This document shows, one piece after another, positions 16,594 to 23,277 of a DNA stretch of 33,991 nucleotides. Position numbers and translations under genes: made by a program. The stretch is taken from assembly GCA_905479835.1 (NCBI GenBank), contig CAJQNZ010000074.1, positions 1-33,991 on the forward strand, written 5' to 3'. Each line of letters opens with the position of its first letter. Within the stretch, counting starts at the first letter, position 1. The DNA is from an uncultured Flavobacteriaceae bacterium. Its GTDB lineage: Bacteria; Bacteroidota; Bacteroidia; Flavobacteriales; Flavobacteriaceae. The notes under the pieces were generated by a model. It did not search any database and was not told the DNA's origin. It saw only the letters and a program-made list of their open reading frames with translations.

Positions 16594-17838
16594 TTAAAAA
16601 CTTCGATATGACAATATCGGAAAAACTTCTCCTTTTTTAAATTCATCTTGATCATTAGGTAGTTGAATAAAAGCATCTGCATCTATCAAACTTGCCAAAT
16701 CTCCAGAACCGTTACCTCTAATTGGAGTTGCAATTAAATGACCAAATTTATAACTCAACTTTACATGTAAAAAGTACGTTAAATTAGGTTTAAAAATAAC
16801 ATCTTCAGATAAAATTGCAGTTACTTCATTAAGTTTTAATCCAACTGATTTCTGATACCAAGGATAAAAATACGCTAAACAATTTATAAATGTCGAAATC
16901 GGATTTCCAGGAAATGCGAATACTATAGTATTATTCTTTTCTCTATTTTTTACATCCTGTTCACTCAAAACAGAAGTGGCAATGCCACCGAACCAAAAAG
17001 GTTTTCCAGGTCTTTGTGCTACTTTATGAAATAATTTTTCTACACCTAATTCTTCTAAAACTTCAGGGACAAAATCAAATTTTCCTTTGCTTACTGCTCC
17101 ACTGAAAAGTAAGACGTCATAATCTTCCAAAAAGCCTTTGATCTTTTGCTTTAATATCTCTTTATTGTCAGTAATATGAGTGGTTTTTGATTCTATTCCT
17201 TTTCTTTTAAGCAATGAAACCAACGTATGCACATTACTCCTCCGTATTTGAAAATCTTTCGGAGTTTGATTGACTTCAACCAATTCATCACCTGTTGAAA
17301 CAATCATCACTTTTGGGTTTTTAGCAACTTTTACAGTTGATTTCCCAACCGTTGCAAGAATGCCTATTTCAGCAGAAGAGATCAATGTGTTTTTAGAGAT
17401 GATTAAATCTCCTTGCATTTTATCTTTTCCTTTTTTATGGATGTTTTTAAAGTGTGAAACTTCTGTAATCGATACTTTGGCAATTCCGTTTTCGATTACT
17501 GTTTGCTCGTAAGGAATAACAACATTAGCATTTTCTGGTAATACTGCGCCCGTCATTACTTCGATGCAGTTTTGAGTATTGCTTAAAGTCATTTGCTCGC
17601 TTCCTGCTGCTTGAATTCCTTCAACTTTATAAACTCTTTGACCTTCTTCAAAAACTCGATGAGAAATTGCAATTCCATCCATAGAAACTCTATTGAATGG
17701 CGGGAAATCTCTGTCTGCATATATGTTCTCTTTTAAAACTCTACCTAAAGAATTGGCAAAACTCACCTCTTCTAAACCAAATTCTTCAGTATGGTTTAGT
17801 ATTATTTCAAGGGCTTTATGTGTAGTAATAAGTTTTAT
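16594..17838 (-). CDS. moeA: Molybdopterin molybdenumtransferase MoeA (non-canonical start)
   Basis: MoeA inserts molybdate into adenylated molybdopterin. Motifs, numbered from the ATA at 17836-17838, are DFPPFNRVSMDG (44-55), TGAVLPENAN (96-105), STGDELVE (181-188), SGAVSKGKFDF (246-256, where most MoeA have SGGVS), RPGKPFWFG (276-284) and FAFPGNPIS (307-315). The length of 414 aa is normal. The first 24 codons encode the expected N-terminal helix (LITTHKALEIILNH) but contain no ATG, GTG or TTG before the in-frame stop at 17842-17844. ATA (17838) or ATT (17829) could be the start. The first standard start is a GTG at 17764-17766, which would remove the helix. Confidence 0.88.
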   Translation of the reverse strand: MKLITTHKALEIILNHTEEFGLEEVSFANSLGRVLKENIYADRDFPPFNRVSMDGIAISHRVFEEGQRVYKVEGIQAAGSEQMTLSNTQNCIEVMTGAVLPENANVVIPYEQTVIENGIAKVSITEVSHFKNIHKKGKDKMQGDLIISKNTLISSAEIGILATVGKSTVKVAKNPKVMIVSTGDELVEVNQTPKDFQIRRSNVHTLVSLLKRKGIESKTTHITDNKEILKQKIKGFLEDYDVLLFSGAVSKGKFDFVPEVLEELGVEKLFHKVAQRPGKPFWFGGIATSVLSEQDVKNREKNNTIVFAFPGNPISTFINCLAYFYPWYQKSVGLKLNEVTAILSEDVIFKPNLTYFLHVKLSYKFGHLIATPIRGNGSGDLASLIDADAFIQLPNDQDEFKKGEVFPILSYRSF

Positions 17839-17863
17839 CGTTTATATATTTAAAAAATTATGG

Positions 17864-17883
17864 ATTCCTGCCTTCGCAGGAAT
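17864..17883. repeat. Short palindromic (REP-like) hairpin between moaA and moeA
   Basis: ATTCCTGC (17864-17871) and GCAGGAAT (17876-17883) form a perfect 8-bp stem with a four-base loop. The wider sequence GGATTCCTGCCTTCGCAGG is a palindrome type dispersed in many bacterial genomes. It sits in the 83-base moaA-moeA gap, upstream of the unusual moeA start. Confidence 0.7.
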
Positions 17884-17921
17884 GACATTATTCATTATTA
17901 ATTTTTCACTATTCATTTATA

Positions 17922-18911
17922 TCAACCACCAATAGTCGACATGCTTTCTGAAACTTTAGAATTTCGTTCTTTCTCGGCAATAAATCCGTTTTTTGGTTTC
18001 TTTACTACAATTGATAAAAATAACTTTTTCAAGTCATCATTACTTGCACCATCTCTCATGAAATCTCTCACATTAAAAACACCATCATCAAACAAACAGT
18101 TCTTAAACATTCCAGTCGCAGTAATTCTTATGCGATTACAATCTCCACAGATTGTTCTTGTAAAAGCGGGAATGATTCCGAAAGTTCCTTTGTAAGTATC
18201 AACTTTAAAATTTCGGGATGTAGACGATTTACCATCAACCAATTTCTCAATATCAAACTTACTTTCTATCTCAGAAAGAATCTTTGTATAATTCCAAACT
18301 TCTTTTACATCTTTTTGTCCAACACCATTAAAAGGCATTTCTTCAATAAAACGAACTGCAATATTTTTGTGTTTAGTCAATTCAACAAAATCAATGATTT
18401 CATCGGTATTAATTCCAGATTGAACAACAATATTTAATTTTAAATTGATATTGCTTTTCTCTAAAATTTCAAGTGTTTCGTAAACATCATCAAAAACATC
18501 TCTACGTGTAATTTCTGCGAATTTATCTTTCCTTAAACTGTCAAGACTCAGGTTTATAGACTTCACTTTTAGTTGCTCAATTTTTTCTAAATGTTTACTA
18601 ATCAAAACACCATTTGTAGTGATATTTATCTCTTCAAGTAAGTCATTAAAATCTAACATTTCTAAAAAATCAACAAACCCTTTTCTTACAAATGGCTCTC
18701 CTCCTGTCAAGCGAACTTTATTGACTCCGAGTTCACTTAAAACACGAGTTATTCGATACATTTCTTTAAAAGTCAACAACTCTTTTCGGTCAACAATATC
18801 AATTCCATGCGCAGGCATACAGTATTGACAACGTAAGTTACAACGATCGGTAACTGCCAATCGCAAATATGAAATTTGTCTTCCAAAACTGTCTATTAAT
18901 TTACCTTCCAT
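17922..18911 (-). CDS. moaA: GTP 3',8-cyclase MoaA
   Basis: MoaA is the radical-SAM enzyme that starts Moco synthesis by cyclising GTP. From the ATG at 18909-18911 the protein is 329 aa, the normal size. The N-terminal cluster cysteines are C24, C28 and C31 in DRCNLRCQYCMP. The SAM motif LTGGEPFVRKG is at 68-78. The second cluster uses C255, C258 and C272 (TICGDCNRIRITATG, KNCLF). The C-terminal Gly-Gly (328-329) required for activity is present. The frame extends 16 codons upstream to a TTG inside kdtA; that extension does not fit the family. The start lies one base after the kdtA stop (TAG-a-ATG). Confidence 0.96.
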   Translation of the reverse strand: MEGKLIDSFGRQISYLRLAVTDRCNLRCQYCMPAHGIDIVDRKELLTFKEMYRITRVLSELGVNKVRLTGGEPFVRKGFVDFLEMLDFNDLLEEINITTNGVLISKHLEKIEQLKVKSINLSLDSLRKDKFAEITRRDVFDDVYETLEILEKSNINLKLNIVVQSGINTDEIIDFVELTKHKNIAVRFIEEMPFNGVGQKDVKEVWNYTKILSEIESKFDIEKLVDGKSSTSRNFKVDTYKGTFGIIPAFTRTICGDCNRIRITATGMFKNCLFDDGVFNVRDFMRDGASNDDLKKLFLSIVVKKPKNGFIAEKERNSKVSESMSTIGG

Positions 18912-18912
18912 T

Positions 18913-20157
18913 CTAGTCAATTCTAGATTTAATATAATCCAAAATTTTATTGGTTGCACCTATATTTTGAGAAATGAATTTTTTTGTAATTTTCCCTTTC
19001 TTCATTCTGTCATCAGCATCATTAAACAATTCTTTTAATTGACTGTTGAACTCTTGTTTTGTGTAGACAACAAAACATCCTCCTTCATTTACCAAATCTA
19101 CTGCTTCTTTAAATTTATCATATTTTGGACCAATAATAATTGGCACACCAAAAGTTGCAGGTTCTAAAATATTATGCAATCCTGTTTCAAATCCTCCACC
19201 TACATATGCTATATCTGCATAACTATAAATCTTAGTTAAGATTCCAATCGTATCAATAATAAAAACTTGTGCTTCTTTTAAATTTTGACTTTCCTTTTCG
19301 GAAAACAATACTGTTTTTTTATTGATATTATTCTGTAATTCTTTTATTTCTTTTGGATTAATATTATGCGGAGCAATGATAAATTTATCATTCTCAGAAG
19401 CACTATTGTTTATATAATCTATAATCAATTCTTCATCTTGCTTCCACGTACTTCCAGCAACAAAAGTCAATTGATTGTGTTTAAATTCTTCAATAAAATC
19501 AAGACTATTATCTTGTTTTGTGATTTCATGAACTCTATCAAAACGCGTGTCACCACTCACAGTTACATTATGAATTTCAATAGATGCTAATAATTTTTCA
19601 GAATTTACATCTTGCACGAAAAAGTGAGAAAAAGTTTTTAAGGATTTACGCATCCATACACCAAAAGGCTTAAAGAATATTTGATTTTCTCTAAAAATTC
19701 CTGAAACCAAAATGGTTTGGATATTTTTATTTTTTAATTCTTTTAAAATAGTTGGCCAAAATTCATATTTGACAAAAATTGCCATTTCTGGATGTACTAA
19801 TTCTATAAACTTTCTTGCGTTTGATTTCGTATCTAATGGTAAATAACAAACAACATCAACTTGGTCATAATTTTTACGAACCTCATATCCAGAAGGAGAA
19901 AAAAAAGTCAGAACAATTTTATGATTTTTATATTTATCTTTGAGTTCCTCAATAATTGGTCTTCCTTGCTCAAATTCTCCCAAAGAAGCACAATGAATCC
20001 AAATAGTTTTGTCAGTTTTAGAAATACTCTTTTCTATCTTTTGAAACGATTCATTTCTGCCATCAATAAAAAGTTTTATTTTTTTATTAAACAACCCAAT
20101 TATTTGAAGAAAAAATCGAGTAATAGAAATTAGTATGTTATATAGAAAAGTCATCAT
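18913..20157 (-). CDS. waaA: 3-deoxy-D-manno-octulosonic acid transferase (Kdo transferase)
   Basis: WaaA/KdtA adds Kdo to lipid A precursors at the inner membrane in lipopolysaccharide synthesis. From the second ATG (20152-20154) the protein is 413 aa (E. coli 425). An N-terminal membrane anchor (about 3-22) is followed by IWIHCASLGEFEQGRPII, in which E60 corresponds to the catalytic base. Later blocks are KYEFWPTIL, LVSGIFREN, SGDTRFDRV, FVAGSTWKQDEE, APHNINPKEI and YVGGGFETGLHNILEP. ATG codons at 20157 and 20154 are adjacent, and either may start. A -7 box lies three bases upstream, so the mRNA may be leaderless. The stop is one base from moaA, suggesting cotranscription with the Moco genes. 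Confidence 0.94.
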   Translation of the reverse strand: MMTFLYNILISITRFFLQIIGLFNKKIKLFIDGRNESFQKIEKSISKTDKTIWIHCASLGEFEQGRPIIEELKDKYKNHKIVLTFFSPSGYEVRKNYDQVDVVCYLPLDTKSNARKFIELVHPEMAIFVKYEFWPTILKELKNKNIQTILVSGIFRENQIFFKPFGVWMRKSLKTFSHFFVQDVNSEKLLASIEIHNVTVSGDTRFDRVHEITKQDNSLDFIEEFKHNQLTFVAGSTWKQDEELIIDYINNSASENDKFIIAPHNINPKEIKELQNNINKKTVLFSEKESQNLKEAQVFIIDTIGILTKIYSYADIAYVGGGFETGLHNILEPATFGVPIIIGPKYDKFKEAVDLVNEGGCFVVYTKQEFNSQLKELFNDADDRMKKGKITKKFISQNIGATNKILDYIKSRID

Positions 20158-20160
20158 AGA

Positions 20161-20168
20161 CAAAGGTA
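20161..20168 (-). promoter_or_regulatory. -7 box three bases before the waaA start
   Basis: On the minus strand TACCTTTG matches TAnnTTTG and is followed by TCT and the two adjacent ATG codons of waaA. A TTTG lies about 23 bases upstream, inside the rpmA terminator stem. Transcription from it would start at or within the first ATG, so it predicts a leaderless mRNA. Confidence 0.45.
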
Positions 20169-20180
20169 ACAAAACGGCAC

Positions 20181-20210
20181 AAAAAAACTCCCAAACTTTC
20201 GCTTGGGAGT
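20181..20210 (-). terminator. Intrinsic terminator of rplU-rpmA
   Basis: Read on the minus strand, ACTCCCAA pairs with TTGGGAGT around a short loop (GCGAAAGT) and is followed by a run of seven T. It lies just after the rpmA stop and before waaA. Confidence 0.85.
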
Positions 20211-20233
20211 TAAATTTATTATCTTAGTTCTTC

Positions 20234-20494
20234 TTAAGCCTCGAAAGGTTCAATTGAAACATAGGATTTATTGTTTCTTTTCTTTGTGAATTTCACAAGA
20301 CCATCAACTTGAGCATGTAATGTATGGTCTTTTCCCATATATACATTTTCACCAGGATTGTGTGTCGTTCCTCTTTGACGGATAATAATATTTCCTGCAA
20401 TTGCAGCTTGTCCTCCGTAAATTTTAACTCCTAGACGTTTCGATTCTGATTCTCTACCGTTTTTCGAACTTCCGACTCCTTTTTTATGTGCCAT
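20234..20494 (-). CDS. rpmA: 50S ribosomal protein L27
   Basis: The 86-aa protein is bL27, which reaches toward the peptidyl-transferase centre of the large subunit. It begins [20 protein letters not shown] and carries [28 protein letters not shown] and the DHTLHA motif. There is no N-terminal cleavable extension of the Firmicutes type. It follows rplU by 35 bases, the usual pairing, and is followed by a terminator. Confidence 0.98.
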   Translation of the reverse strand: MAHKKGVGSSKNGRESESKRLGVKIYGGQAAIAGNIIIRQRGTTHNPGENVYMGKDHTLHAQVDGLVKFTKKRNNKSYVSIEPFEA

Positions 20495-20529
20495 TTTATT
20501 GAGTTTTTATAGGTTATAACTTAAATAGA

Positions 20530-21234
20530 CTATTTTTCAACGCCTCCGTCAAGTCTATCCTGTAATTCTTTTAATTCATCCCACTTACCATTCGCAGCTA
20601 AATCAGCTTGTTTTGGCCATGTAGTTGTAACTAAATGTGATAATCTAGAACTTGCTTCAGTTAAGATTTCACTTAATTTTGCTGGATCAGCTTTTGCAAC
20701 TTTAGCAAAAGTATCTAATCCTGCATTAACCATTGCTTCAGCGGCCTTAGGACCAGCTCCTTCAATTTTCTTTAAGTCATCTGCTTTTGAAGATTTCGAT
20801 TTTTTTGTTACAGCTTTAGCCACAACTTTAGTTTCTTCAGCTTTTACAGATTCTTTTTTAGGTGCTGCTTTCTTTACAGCCTCTTTTTTAGGTGTTGCTT
20901 TCTTTGCAGTTGCTTTTTTAGCACCTGAAGCGGCAATACTTTCAATTTGGATTTCAGTAAAAGACTGTCTATGACCGTTCTTTACTCTATATCCTTTTCT
21001 ACGTTTTTTCTTGAAAACGATTACCTTATCACCTTTTAAGTGATTTAAGATTTTGGCAGTCACTGCTGCTCCTTCTATAGCTGGGGCGCCAATAGTTACT
21101 GATCCATTGTCTACTAAAAGAACGTTGTCAAATGTTACATTTGAACCTTCTTCTCCTTGTAAACGGTGGACGAATACCTTTTGATCTTTTGCTACTTTAA
21201 ATTGCTGCCCTGCTATCTCTACAATTGCGTACAT
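20530..21234 (-). CDS. rplU: 50S ribosomal protein L21 with C-terminal helix-hairpin-helix extension
   Basis: Residues 1-101 are a complete bL21 ([30 protein letters not shown] at 76-90), a large-subunit protein that binds 23S rRNA. A linker of about 50 residues rich in Ala, Lys and Pro follows (102-150), and then a folded-looking tail (151-232) with [17 protein letters not shown], a helix-hairpin-helix signature. The total of 234 aa is more than twice the usual 103 aa. Similar extended L21 proteins are common in Bacteroidota; the role of the tail is unknown. It heads the rplU-rpmA operon and has a strong promoter upstream. Confidence 0.96.
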   Translation of the reverse strand: MYAIVEIAGQQFKVAKDQKVFVHRLQGEEGSNVTFDNVLLVDNGSVTIGAPAIEGAAVTAKILNHLKGDKVIVFKKKRRKGYRVKNGHRQSFTEIQIESIAASGAKKATAKKATPKKEAVKKAAPKKESVKAEETKVVAKAVTKKSKSSKADDLKKIEGAGPKAAEAMVNAGLDTFAKVAKADPAKLSEILTEASSRLSHLVTTTWPKQADLAANGKWDELKELQDRLDGGVEK

Positions 21235-21271
21235 ACGATTAAATTTAAATTTCGCTTGTTAAAAATGAGTG

Positions 21272-21301
21272 CAAATATAAGGCTTTATTACGAAATAGCA
21301 A
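21272..21301 (-). promoter_or_regulatory. Promoter of rplU-rpmA
   Basis: On the minus strand TTG (21299-21301), a 19-base spacer and TATATTTG (21272-21279) form the best match in the window to the Bacteroidota promoter. It lies 37 bases before the rplU ATG. Confidence 0.8.
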
Positions 21302-21317
21302 AGCCATTTAATCTCAA

Positions 21318-22199
21318 TTAATTAATTTTCTTTCTATTAGCCATATAAACTCCAAAAAGCATTATAATCCCTCCAATTATCTGAGTAAATCCAATCTTCT
21401 CACCATCCAATACTCCCCACAACACAGCAACAAGTGTCATCACATATGTTACTGAAGAAGCAAATACTGGCGTAGATATCTGCACCAATTTATTAAACAT
21501 AACCTTTGCAAGCGCTGTTCCAAAAGTGCAAAGAAGAAAAACATAACCCAATGATTTTAAAACTTCTGGTTTCTTATAATTATTTTCAATAAAAAAATCG
21601 GAAAACAACAGAATAACAATTGCTGGGATCATTATTGCTGCAAAATTTCCTGTTGCAATTGCGATTGGTTTTACTTCTTGTAGATGCTTTTTAATAATAT
21701 TCGCATTAATTGAATACATCACTGTGGCTAAAATGACAAATCCAGCATAGAAGTAATTTTGTTCTGGGTTTAACTTTGCTCCACTGGCAATTAAAATAGT
21801 AGTCCCAATAAATCCAATTATAACACCAAAGATTTGTCTTTTGGAAGATGCTATTTTAAAAATTGCAAATCCAAATAGAATAGTATTTAATGGTACCAAT
21901 GAATTTAAAATAGATACCACACCACTATCAACTTCGGTTTCTGCAAAAGCAAATAAAAATGCCGGAAAAAAAGTCCCTAAAAACCCTGCAACTACAATCC
22001 ATTTCCACTCATTCCTTTTTATAGATTTAAGACTCTTATAACCTACTAAAAATAAAATAAGTCCGGTAATTATAACTCTCAATGACCCTAATTGAACAGC
22101 AGATAAACCAACAAGGCCTTTCTTAATTAAAACAAATGAACTTCCCCATATTAAGGAAAGAACAATGAGATATATCCATTTTTTTTGATAATTATTCAT
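21318..22199 (-). CDS. EamA/DMT-family transporter
   Basis: The 293-aa protein has ten hydrophobic segments in two EamA repeats. The first starts at WIYLIVLSLIWGSSFVLIKKGL and includes SLRVIITGLILFLVG; the second begins near YFYAGFVILATVMYSINANIIK and ends in IGGIIMLFGVYMANRK. Short basic loops and the WGSSF motif are typical of drug/metabolite transporters of the inner membrane. The substrate cannot be inferred. It diverges from the HMA lipoprotein gene, with about 100 bases between the start codons. Confidence 0.9.
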   Translation of the reverse strand: MNNYQKKWIYLIVLSLIWGSSFVLIKKGLVGLSAVQLGSLRVIITGLILFLVGYKSLKSIKRNEWKWIVVAGFLGTFFPAFLFAFAETEVDSGVVSILNSLVPLNTILFGFAIFKIASSKRQIFGVIIGFIGTTILIASGAKLNPEQNYFYAGFVILATVMYSINANIIKKHLQEVKPIAIATGNFAAIMIPAIVILLFSDFFIENNYKKPEVLKSLGYVFLLCTFGTALAKVMFNKLVQISTPVFASSVTYVMTLVAVLWGVLDGEKIGFTQIIGGIIMLFGVYMANRKKIN

Positions 22200-22249
22200 T
22201 AGAATAATGTTACTTTTTTCAATTGCAAAAGTCCGTTATTTTTTCTTTT

Positions 22250-22257
22250 TAACTTTG
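22250..22257 (+). promoter_or_regulatory. -7 promoter box of the HMA lipoprotein gene
   Basis: TAACTTTG matches TAnnTTTG and lies 45 bases before the ATG at 22303. A TTG at 22223-22225 is 24 bases upstream, slightly far. Confidence 0.45.
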
Positions 22258-22302
22258 ATTTGTTTTGTATTTTTACAAAAAAATACGATAACCAAAAAAA
22301 TT

Positions 22303-22644
22303 ATGAAGAAAATTCATTTAATTTTAATATTAAGTATTTCACTTATATTCATTTCTTGCAAAAAAGAAGAGAAGATTCAACATGCCGAAATTAAAATAGA
22401 AGGAATGACTTGTGAAATAGGCTGTGCAAAACTTATAGCCTCAAAAGTTCGAAGAATCGAAGGGGTTAAAGTGTCCGAAGTGAGTTTCGAACAAGAGAAA
22501 GGGCAATTTTCATTTGACAGTAATAAAACCTCTATTGGTGAGATTGAAAAAGAAATAAATGGTATTGCTGGAGGAAAATTATACAAAGTCATTGAAATTA
22601 AAATAGTTGAGAAAATTAATTTATTGAATGAATTAAAAAAATAA
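22303..22644 (+). CDS. Heavy-metal-associated (HMA) domain lipoprotein
   Basis: The 113-aa protein starts at ATG 22303 with a lipoprotein signal peptide (MKKIHLILILSISLIFIS, lipid-modified C19). The mature N-terminus CKKEEK is a Lys/Glu-rich stretch like Bacteroidota lipoprotein surface-export signals. One HMA fold follows (about 26-98), with IKIEGMTCEIGCAKLI; its cysteines C37 and C41 are spaced CxxxC rather than the usual CxxC. It probably binds or carries a soft metal such as copper in the periplasm or at the surface. The frame extends upstream to a TTG, but the ATG gives the proper signal peptide. A Cys-rich lipoprotein gene follows 74 bases later. Confidence 0.85.
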   Translation: MKKIHLILILSISLIFISCKKEEKIQHAEIKIEGMTCEIGCAKLIASKVRRIEGVKVSEVSFEQEKGQFSFDSNKTSIGEIEKEINGIAGGKLYKVIEIKIVEKINLLNELKK

Positions 22645-22680
22645 TGTTAATTTTTTCACAATTTTTATTAATTTTTTAAA

Positions 22681-22688
22681 TACATTTG
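22681..22688 (+). promoter_or_regulatory. -7 promoter box of the Cys-rich lipoprotein gene
   Basis: TACATTTG matches TAnnTTTG and lies 30 bases before the ATG at 22719. The -33 element is not clear in the AT-rich sequence upstream. Confidence 0.5.
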
Positions 22689-22718
22689 CTAAAATTTAAC
22701 TATATATACTCATTAATT

Positions 22719-23186
22719 ATGAAATTACTAAAAGGAATATTTGTTATCGCACTAGTAGGTTTACTCGCGGTTTCATGTAAAGATGTTAAGAAAGCCGGAG
22801 ATGCAATTGTTGACGGTGTAGAAGTAGCTGGAGACGCTGTTGTTGATGGCGCAGAAGCAGTTGGAGATGCTGTTGCTGATGGTGCTGAAGCCGTTGGAGA
22901 TGCTGTTGCTAAACATGAATGTTCAGATGCTAAATGTAGTGCTGACTGTACTGAAAAAGATTGTGCAAAATGTGCTGCTAAACATGCTGAATGTAAAGCT
23001 AAATGTGCTGCCAAAAAAGCAGAAGGTGTTGTTGAAGGTGCAGTAAATGCTGCTGGAGAAGCAGTAGATGGTGCAGTTGATGCAGCCGGAAAAGCTGTTG
23101 ATGGTACTGTTGAAGCTGCAAAAGATGTAAAAGATGCAGTTGTTGAAGGTGCTGATAAATTAAAAGGTGCTGTAAAAGGACACTAA
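22719..23186 (+). CDS. Cys-rich lipoprotein with 11-residue amphipathic repeats (metallothionein-like centre)
   Basis: From the ATG at 22719 the protein is 155 aa with a clear lipobox (LLAVSC, C20). The mature part has three sections. First, about 3.6 repeats of an 11-mer (25-64) such as VAGDAVVDGAE and AVGDAVADGAE. Next, a 30-residue segment with seven cysteines (C68, C73, C77, C82, C85, C92, C96) and two histidines (H66, H89). Last, four more 11-mers (100-143) such as AAGEAVDGAVD. Eleven-residue periodicity is known from LEA and apolipoprotein-like helices that lie on membranes. The Cys section looks metal-binding. I recognise no named family. It follows an HMA lipoprotein and precedes a terminator. 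Confidence 0.8.
   Translation: MKLLKGIFVIALVGLLAVSCKDVKKAGDAIVDGVEVAGDAVVDGAEAVGDAVADGAEAVGDAVAKHECSDAKCSADCTEKDCAKCAAKHAECKAKCAAKKAEGVVEGAVNAAGEAVDGAVDAAGKAVDGTVEAAKDVKDAVVEGADKLKGAVKGH
22824..22910 (+). repeat. 33-bp tandem repeat inside the Cys-rich lipoprotein gene
   Basis: Two full units and one partial unit of 33 bases encode the 11-mers at residues 36-64. Shared blocks such as GGAGATGCTGTTGCT are near-identical, so the repeat arose by recent DNA-level duplication. Confidence 0.7.
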
Positions 23187-23212
23187 TTAATTTTATCACA
23201 AACTTATTTTTT

Positions 23213-23246
23213 AAAAGGCTTCCTATTTTGGAAGCCTTTTTTATTG
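23213..23246 (+). terminator. Intrinsic terminator after the Cys-rich lipoprotein gene
   Basis: AAAAGGCTTCC (23213-23223) pairs perfectly with GGAAGCCTTTT (23230-23240) around a six-base loop and runs into a T-rich tail. It separates this gene from the heme A synthase gene. Confidence 0.9.
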
Positions 23247-23254
23247 ATTTAGAT

Positions 23255-23262
23255 TATATTTG
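23255..23262 (+). promoter_or_regulatory. -7 promoter box of the heme A synthase gene
   Basis: TATATTTG is a perfect TAnnTTTG, 15 bases before the ATG and just after the terminator of the preceding gene. Confidence 0.55.
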
Positions 23263-23277
23263 TAAAAAGTATTTTCA

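Noticed and set aside
17693-17935. Plus-strand frame of 80 codons over the palindrome and moeA start
   Set aside because: It is antisense to the conserved moeA N-terminus, and part of it is translated repeat sequence.
22700-23014. Minus-strand frame of 104 codons rich in Ala, Ser and Thr opposite the Cys-rich lipoprotein
   Set aside because: A by-product of the repetitive GCT/GCA codons on the real strand; no start context.
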